Made by a program: the position numbers and the translations under genes. From Anisodus tanguticus (Eukaryota; Streptophyta; Magnoliopsida; Solanales; Solanaceae), in the NCBI GenBank assembly GCA_034509755.1, contig CM067555.1, positions 2,302,142-2,366,141 on the forward strand: a stretch of 64,000 bases of DNA, given 5' to 3'. Of this stretch, positions 56,291 through 64,000 are shown one piece after another. Numbering within the stretch: the stretch's first letter is position 1; every line of letters begins with the position of its first letter. The notes beneath the pieces were generated by a model that was not told the DNA's origin, made no database searches, and saw nothing but the letters and a program-made list of their open reading frames with translations.

Positions 56291-59200
56291 GACTGAACAA
56301 AAGATAAGAAAGTTAAGTAAACATCACCAGAGTAATAAAGACTTGTTTTTTTTTTTAACGTAAAGTTTCAATCTTTGAAGAAAAAAGCTGCTAAAAGGTG
56401 CAAAAAAGAGAGCAAGAATTGATTTTTTTGGTATTTTTGAGTGCAATTTTGTGAATGTATTTGTTTGAGAAGAGAAATAAGAGAGAATATGAAGGTTTAT
56501 ACAAGATTGAGTTGCTGGTTTTGTGATTACAGATAATCCTGCCCATGGTTTTACACTTTTCTGAAATTCTGTCAGCTAAAACTTGGGGTATTTTTTAAAT
56601 AGTTTAAATATAAAGTGAGGGAGTCCCACAGGATTTTGCAAAACAGCACCTTTTTTGTACTGGTGTGTGTTCTTTGACCTTACACTTTTTTTATTGTGTT
56701 TTTTGATATGTGTTTGATTTGTAGCCATTGGATGTGGAGTGATGTTAGGGGTCGTTTGATAAGTGAATTAAGTTAGAGCTAATTCTATTCTGGTAATTGA
56801 ACTTTAACTTAAATATTACTCATTCCGTCTCAATTGAGTGAGTAAAAGTAAAAAAATAATAATTTATTGTCTAAAATAAATTTTGAACATTTCTACAGTT
56901 TTTAATCATCTCACTAAAAATAAACGATAATTTTAAAGTTAAATTATTTTAAACTCGGACAAATTAAAAAGAAAAATAAGCTACATAAATTGAAAATAGT
57001 ACAACTGAATATTCTCCCAAAACTATTTTCTAATTTTGCATCAAGAATGTAACCTAGTGATCAATGAAGTAGATTGACAATCTCATATCTAAATTCAACA
57101 AAGACAAAAAGCACTCGATGATTTTCTCAGTCCATCCAAATATTAGTGGACATAGTTACGGGTACCTAGAACACTATGAAAACTTCAATGACTTATTATC
57201 AATCTTGATTTCGCTAAGCTTAATAAGGATTGTGTCTGTATCACATAAAAATTCTTGAGGTGCGTGCAAGGAGCTCAAACACTGGTTAAAAGAATTATTT
57301 TCCAAATTCTGCTAACCAAACAACCCCTAAGCGATGGGAGGGCAAAACTGTGAATTTAGATTGGTTAGCCAATTGGAATATGAAAAAGAAGATTGACTTT
57401 ATTCTAATAAAAGGAGATGTACAACTTGTAATGCAGGATGTACCAAAATTCTAAGGCAGTGGTTTTGTAGTGCCCTCCATTTTGCATAGATGGTTTTCTT
57501 AGGTGAGATTGTAAGGTCTTCCACGGATCAACTTGTGGGACCCACTAGATAGAGATATTTCTGTGAGGTGTTTGGGCTTGATATTGGGCCAATTATAGGG
57601 AATAGGCCCATTAGTTTACTGTCAATTTCAAACTTTTAAGTCCAAGTTCATTATAGTTTCAAGGGCTTTGGATGGACAGAGAGTTGGGCCTAAGGCTAAT
57701 AGGTAATTTGCACAAAAAGGAATGCTTTTGAGCTGGTATTTAAGTTTTGTCCAGCGTTTGTATTTTGGAAAATTGACGTGGGAATATAATCCGGGAAAAC
57801 TAAGCACAAAGTAAAGAGAAGCTAAGTCGTCAAATGGAACTAAAATTAGTGAACTATGGCATGCAAGTTCTGTTTATCCTATTGAATTACTCACAAATTA
57901 AGCTGGATCGCCATAATTTCAAAGTTACAAATAGAAAAGTAAAAAAATACATCTTAAAATTGTGGCATGCAAGTTATAAATGACTGATATGATCACTTCA
58001 TGTTATATTCAACTTAGATATACGATTGGACTACTGACAAATCAAACCGGGTCATTATGATTTCAAAACTAAAATAAAAATAAAAATATACATTTTAGAA
58101 CTGTATCATTCAAGTCATGATAGACGGTATAACAATGAGTCACCATTCACAGTCTACAGATTAAGACAAGTCGAAATGAACACACAATCAAGAATGGTAC
58201 CAATATATAGTGAGGTATATTTCAACAAGAAATTAAAATTAATAAAAGAGAAAGAACAAAATGACATTTATCTATCTTTTGTGTCACTTTTTAGCTTGAT
58301 GAAGACCCTCAAATTAAAGAAATATTGGTCATGAACATTACCACAGTTTTTGTAGTGTTGTGATTATTACTTTTAAGTTTTAACGAATGGTCTCAAAGTG
58401 GCAAAAATTTATAGTGATGTCGTTAATCATTAGTAAATGAATGGGCCAAAAATGTCAGAAATGAAAAATAAATAATCAATTGCGACAACCTTAGTAAATA
58501 GGTGAAAGAGACAAGCTTGCCAGCTCCACTTTTTGAAATGCATGGATAATCAATAATGGAACAAAATTTTACTTAGTGGATAGTACGTAGTATGACATAT
58601 AATGAAAATGAAGTGAACCAAAATGTTTTCTTGGTGGAATTGTGGTATTAGCTACAAACTGTCAGATTTATATTTGATGGATTCGACTTTTAAAATTATT
58701 AATACTAACATTAGTTTGTTTAAAAAATTGTGGGTATTAATATAATATTCTTTTGATATTTTTATAGTTTTTACATACATATTTATACATTGCAGTCAAT
58801 TTGTCTTCCCCGAAACGGAATCCACGTATAAACTAATGTATACATATGCACTTACAATTACATATACAAAAGGCGCAATCATAGCATTAAGACCATTGAA
58901 AATACTGAATTCAAATAAACTCTCATAAACGAAGAGATGTATCAGCAACTCTTTATTTCACCAAAAATGAACTAGATTAGAAATTGAGATCTTCCTAAAA
59001 TCAATCAAACATCATATACATGTGATATGCTTTTATGTAAAAACAAAAAAGAAGTTTGTAATAAAGTAATAAACCCCACCACGCATAAAGAAAGAAAGAT
59101 TACATAGCATGCTTGATTACAGACGTAAACATCATATGCATGTGAATGATTTTCAGTGAAATTTTGAATGTTTAAAACCATCTTGTACATAAGGTTAGGA

Positions 59201-59495
59201 TTAAACTTATATATACATCAAATCATAACGAATTTTTACACTAAGTTACTTTGTATCAAGTTATCTTAACCTATTATATTAAGTAACCTATCATATCTTT
59301 TAGATTATAAATATTGCTCTTTATGGAGGGTTATTTGTAGTTGTTGCTTCTGGTAATTTGAAAGTGCAGAAAATTCTTCACATTGTTAGTGTCACTACAA
59401 GAAAGTATAGAATTAGCAATAAAATTTTAGCAATAATAAATATATTGTTGCTAAAATATATAAATGACAACAAAAATTTGACATATTTGTAGAAG
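56291..59495. other. Promoter region of the HRA1-like gene and gene-free spacer
   Basis: 56291-56600 probably holds the transcription start of the minus-strand HRA1-like gene. A degenerate Stowaway-like repeat (CTCATTCCGTCTCAATTGAG) may span about 56818-56999. I see no gene or further clear element up to 59495. Confidence 0.4.
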
Positions 59496-59643
59496 TGTGT
59501 AATTCTCTCTTGACTGGAGTATTCTCATTAATGCAATATATATAGGTATTTACAAACCTAAGTGTATGAGAATATCTAGTTTACATAATTACACCCAATA
59601 ATATAGTTACAGAATATATGGAGAATAAGTATATTCTCTCTCA
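59496..59643 (-). repeat. 3' LTR of the second copia element
   Basis: Starts TGAGAGAGAATA and ends GAGAGAATTACACA on the minus strand, so the ends include a short inverted pair. No partner LTR is visible in the window. Confidence 0.72.
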
Positions 59644-62600
59644 CACCCCCGCAGTCGGAGCGGGAGAATGCCAAACGCTTAGACTGGATCTGAAGTCAAG
59701 GAACAATTGCCGAGGAAGTCCCTTAGTAAATATATCTGAGTACTGATAAGAAGAAGGAACATGTAACACCCGAACATTACCCATAGCGACCTTCTCACGA
59801 ATAAAATGAATATCCATCTCAATAAATATCACAATAGACAATAGATGTCTTACGTAAGGGATAATGAAGCTCGAGGAGGAGATTTCTAAGCCAACAAGTT
59901 TCGGCAACGACGTTCGCAACGCCTCTATATTATGCTTTCGCACTTGAATGAAGAATCATAGCTTGTCATTTTGCAGACCAAGAAATGAGGTTATCACCCA
60001 AAAATAAACAATAGCCGGAAATAGATTGATGTGTGTCAGGACAACCTCCCCAATTGGCGTCCATATAGGAGATCAACCTGGTCGGTGCAGATGGATAAAG
60101 ATGTAACACCCTTAATATACCGAATGATACGTTTAAGAGGGATAAAATAAGGCTCCCTAGGTGCATGCATGAACAAGAACACCTGTTGAACAACACATAC
60201 AATATCATGCCTATAAAAGGTAAGATACTGAAGTGTACCAGTAAGACTCTGATAAAGAGAAGGATCAAGCACCGAATCCTCATCATTGGCGTTGAGCTTC
60301 GACTTAGAGTCGACTGGAGTAGGCATGATCTTGCAATTTGCTATTTTAGCCATGTAAACAATCCCCTCTGCATATTTACGTTGACATAAGAACATATTAT
60401 TTTCAGATCTGGTCACGGAAATCCCTAAGAAATAACTCAGTTTACCCAAGTTTGTCATGGAAAATTCAGATTTGAGTAATTTAATGATCTCGTTTTTCAA
60501 CTCATCAGATGAGGCAATCAAGACAATGACATCCACATAAAGCAAAAGATATGCAGTATCGTTACCTTGATGATAAATGAAAAGTGAATTATAACTTTTC
60601 CTGCATATGAACCCGATTTGCATAATGTAATTGGCAAAGCGCTTATACCAAGCCCGAGGAGCTTGTTTCAAGCCATAGAGTGACTTTCGAAGACGATAGA
60701 CATGTCGAGGAGTATAGAGATTCATAAAACCATGTGGTTGATGCATCTAGACAATTTCTTTTAAATCACCATGTAAGAATGCATTTTTCACATCAATTTG
60801 ATGAATCATCTAGTTCTTACCCATAGAAATGCTCAAAACAGTACGAATGGTGGCTGGTTTAACCACTGGACTGAAGGTCTCACCACGATCAACTCCTTTT
60901 TGTTGTCCCGTGCCATTTGCCACAAGTCTTGCCTTATGGCATTCAAGATCACCACTATCCCTGAATTTGTGACGATATAGCTACATACAATGAATCATAT
61001 TGACCCCTTGAGGTTTTGGAACAAGATCCCAAGTGTGTTGTGAAGTGAGCACATTAAATTCCTTACGCATGGCCGCATTCCAATTTGGGTCAAGCTTGGC
61101 TAATTGAGGGTTTTTAGGTAGAGGTGATACGCTTGAGTTGATAGGTTAAAGTGGACTTTTGGTTTGAAAATCCCGTGCTAGGCATGAGTTTCCATGAGAT
61201 GTGTAGTAATAGGGGTCACACGGGTGATATTTTGTAGAATTAGGTTGGGCTGCATCGGATCTGGGCTCGAACGAGGGAGGTCAGACTCGGGCAGAGAGCT
61301 GGTGACTGGGCTGGGTTGCTGACTGGAGGCTGGCGCATTGGGGAAAGTGACAGATAGTTGGGCCCGTGTTGTGGTTGGGCTTAGAAGGAGGGAGAGGAAG
61401 AGGTCTGAGGCACGGGTTGGGCCCGATAAATAGTTGGACTAGATGAGGAGTCCACTGCGGCTCCGTACATGACATTTTGGATGAGAGAAGAGATATCTGA
61501 ATTGTCAAGGAAGCCATAGTCAGTGACTTGAGATTTTTCGGACGTTTGTGAATGGAAAAATGTGCTCCACAAATGTGACATGGCAAGAGACTATGATTTT
61601 ATTGGTGGACAAATCATAGCATAAATACCCCCTATGATTCGAAGGGAAACCCAAGAAAGTGCAAGGAGTATTCCTAGGTGCTAATTTGTGAGGAGCCATG
61701 GAGGATAGATTCGGGTAGCATAGGCAACCAAAAATCTGAAGGTGACCATAGGAAGGGATTCGACAGAAGAGAATTTCGGTTGGAGTTTTGTTTTGAAGAG
61801 TACGCGTTGGTAATATATTAAGAATATATGCTACCATGTGCAACGAGACCCAAAAGGAAGGGGGGAGAGAAACATGAAAGAGCATAGTACGGATCATATT
61901 GCTAACGGTGCAAAAGATTCTTTCCGCTTTACCATTCTAAGGTGAGGTATAGGGGCAAAAGAATTGAAATACCATGCCATTGTCCGCACAAAATTTATGA
62001 AAGGGGAAACTGTCAAACTCACGACTATTGTCACATTGAAAAGTTTTGATGTTATTTTCAAACTGAGTTTTAACATATGTTCGAAATTCAGGAAAAATGG
62101 AGTAAACTTGGGACTTGTATTTGAGAATATAAACCCAAAGAAAATGAGGAAAATCATCTAATAGCACCAAATAATACTTATGACTCAGTTTGCTAGTAAT
62201 GAGAGATGTCTAAAAATCCGAGTGAATGGTATCAAATGGAGAAAAAGTTACACTCAAAGATGAATTAAAAGGAAGTCTAACATGCTTCCATAGAGGACAA
62301 GAGTAGCAATCATGGGTAAATTTCCCTTTATGACATTAAGTCAAATTTTGACTTCCAAGTAAATTAAAAACTGGTGATATCGGGTGCCCAAGTCTACTGT
62401 GCCAAGTTGATGGAGAGATTGCAGCTAGAGATATTTGTGGATTGACACTTGCAACGGAATTGGAGGAGAAAGTATATAGGTCCCCCACACTATTGCATCT
62501 CGTAAGAGTTGTCCCCGTACATAGGTCCTTCACAGAAAAACCAAAAGGGTCAAACTCAATAGATACTGAATTGTCACTAGCAAATTTCCTAACATAAATT

Positions 62601-62883
62601 AAGTTTTTAATGACGTTAGGAGAATCTAGGAATTTTTTAAGGGAAATGAAGGGTGGGGTGGTGTAGTTTGAGTAGTGTCATAGCCTTGAATTAGAATGCG
62701 GTTACCATTTCCGACCAGAGTAAATTGAGTATTGTTCAAATTAAATAGTTGAAGGAGATTATCGGAGTTATGAGTGAGGTGGGATGTGGCACCCGTATAC
62801 ATGTACCAGACATTGTTGGGCTGTTGTAGATTCATAGTAATGTATTCATGGCCCTGTTTAGTAGGGGCCATAAGGCCATACAA
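59644..62883 (-). pseudogene. Second copia pol, broken
   Basis: Minus-strand blocks: GAG-pre-integrase (STWHSRLGHP) near 62420, an integrase core segment with FQCDNSREFDSF at 62170-61894, further integrase at 61897-61520, RT with KSLYGLKQAPRAWYKRF at 60746-60036, and RNase H with IREKVAMGNVRVLHVPSSY at 59943-59641. The RT catalytic motif reads YVDV instead of YVDD, and many stops and frame changes are present, so it cannot function. Confidence 0.86.
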
Positions 62884-63072
62884 TTGTTGTTGTTGCTGCT
62901 GGGTCGGAGAGAAGTAGGCCAGATGCTGCTGAGCCGTGTAGGGTGGGCCTGGAGGAGGGCCCAGGACGCTTGGCTGCTGACATTGACCAAAATTCTAGGT
63001 CAGAGCAGTTGGGTAAGGGCATGAGGTAGAGTCCCACTATCCGGTAATCGGCCACGAAATTGGGTTGGCCCT

Positions 63073-63633
63073 CTAGGAGGGGTATTGGGCCTGGGCGTTG
63101 GATTGGGTCTGCTGGTACTGTCCACTAGAATTGGACTTTCCTCCACGTCCTCGTCTTTTGCCGCCATGCCAGTTGATGTGGCCTCGGCCCTTGCCACCAC
63201 CTCGGCCACCCCGCTGCTGTTGCTGGTCTATTTGTTGCGGTGGTCTAGCGGGTGTAGGGGTGTTTGTTGGTGTATCAACCACTAACGCATGTTGATTATG
63301 CTCGTCTTGTTTAGAACGTCTAGTCTCTTCCAATAGCAATTTTGATCGAGCCTTATTGAAGCTAGGGAGGGGATCGACTTGTTGGATCATCGTCGCAAGT
63401 GTATAGTACTCACCCTTTGTCAAACCATTAATTAGTTGCAAAACCATCTTCGTTTATGAAATCGGAGTGCCAACATTAGATAATTGATCCGCAACTAATT
63501 TCAATTGCTTACAATAGTCGGCCATATTAGCAACGTTCTCAAGACGAGTGTTATTAAACTGTTCCTCCAGATACACGGCACATGTATGTTTGTTGTCTTG
63601 AAAGATTTCCTCTTGCCTTGTCCATAATTTGAT
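63073..63633 (-). pseudogene. Second copia gag, truncated
   Basis: Carries EEIFQDNKHTCAVYLEEQF and YCKQLKLVADQLSNVG, then an in-frame stop near 63450, then LVLQLINGLTKGEYYTLA-like sequence and a basic Gly/Arg-rich tail. The N-terminal part is lost at the insertion point of the repeat at 63634. Confidence 0.78.
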
Positions 63634-64000
63634 CATACATTTTCAAATCATGATTTCATAATTTAATTTCAAATTACCATTTATTTATACAAATTGAACA
63701 TAATTTCAACTTCAACTTCATGACATGATTTGAAATCTCAAATCATCCAAAAAGGTGTGATTTGGGATTCCAAATCATGATTTAAAATTTTTAAAAATAT
63801 AAAACTTGATCCATAAGTTTATATTTTGTAAAAAAAGATCCATAAGTTAGTAGATATATACCAATTGATCGACTTTATATTGTATTGGATATAATTATCC
63901 AAGATGCATGCTCGACGTGAAGAGATTGTCCATACCATGTGGGAGACTTATATTAAAGAGTAGTTAAAACTAATATTCATGTTCAATTTTCTTTTTTATT
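63634..64000. repeat. Second copy of the 5403-6170 repeat, running off the window
   Basis: Matches 5415-5825 in order, including AAATCATCCAAAAAGGTGTG, GATTCATAAGTTAGTAGATA-type and ATTGTCCATACCATGTGGGA words, with small indels. It interrupts the second copia gag, so it inserted after that element. Confidence 0.82.

Larger units (their letters stand above)
59496..63633 (-). mobile_element. Second Ty1-copia element, 5' end cut by another repeat
   Basis: A 148-bp 3' LTR (59496-59643) begins TGAGAGAGAATATAC on the minus strand and is preceded by a polypurine tract CGGGGGTG. Upstream are RNase H, RT, integrase and gag in order, related to but distinct from the element at 49006. Gag is interrupted at about 63633 by the repeat that runs to the window edge, so the 5' LTR is missing from view. 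Confidence 0.88.

Overview
This is nuclear DNA from a flowering plant. The genes have spliceosomal GT-AG introns, AT-rich spacers separate them, and most of the window is transposon-derived. The gene set is eudicot, and the repeat families (RTE LINEs ending in CAACAACAAC, TRIMs starting TGTTAAGAGTCCCACATC, foldback repeats carrying CGGATCCTCC) resemble those I know from Solanaceae. Solanaceae is an inference; I cannot name a species.

Host genes. At 1-459 (+) is the 3' end of a geranylgeranyl-diphosphate synthase small subunit. At 6764-9039 (-) is a decayed CYP76-type cytochrome P450. At 19118-21757 (+) is a two-exon LRR receptor-like kinase of the PXC1 type (669 aa). At 30061-40208 (-) is a seven-exon gene joining a trihelix DNA-binding domain to a UMP-kinase-fold domain; I assembled it exon by exon (619 codons plus stop, all phases agree). 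A tRNA-Arg(UCU) lies at 48271-48343 (+). At 54601-55962 (-) is a second trihelix factor, HRA1-like. Its 3' half is duplicated next door, and that duplicate is split by a copia element. From memory, the Arabidopsis counterparts of the two trihelix genes (At3g10030 and At3g10040) are also neighbours, so this looks like conserved microsynteny.

Mobile DNA. 1-6 kb holds Stowaway-type MITEs, a TRIM and an L1 remnant. 11.4-16.5 kb holds a gene-fragment-bearing long-inverted-repeat element, a nested pair of hAT elements (the inner one carrying a piece of L1 reverse transcriptase), a SINE with a 16-bp target duplication, and a MULE-like element. 23.7-28.3 kb holds a 2.5-kb LTR, an RTE tail, a SINE and another hAT element inserted in an older MITE. 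The introns of the trihelix-UMPK gene contain two RTE LINEs, a TRIM and a MITE. 40.5-47 kb holds a hAT element with a broken transposase and a 3.9-kb L1 LINE. 49.0-54.0 kb is a complete but inactive Ty1-copia element, and 59.5-63.6 kb is a second copia element cut by another repeat at the window edge.

The most interesting points are the DNA-binding/UMP-kinase-fold fusion with altered kinase motifs and a three-fold repeat in its disordered N-terminus, the nested hAT structure that may have moved L1 sequence as one unit, and a family of hAT elements sharing TAGGGATG ends but carrying different subterminal repeat words. All transposon open frames I examined are broken. I see no clear sign of a wholly new coding system.
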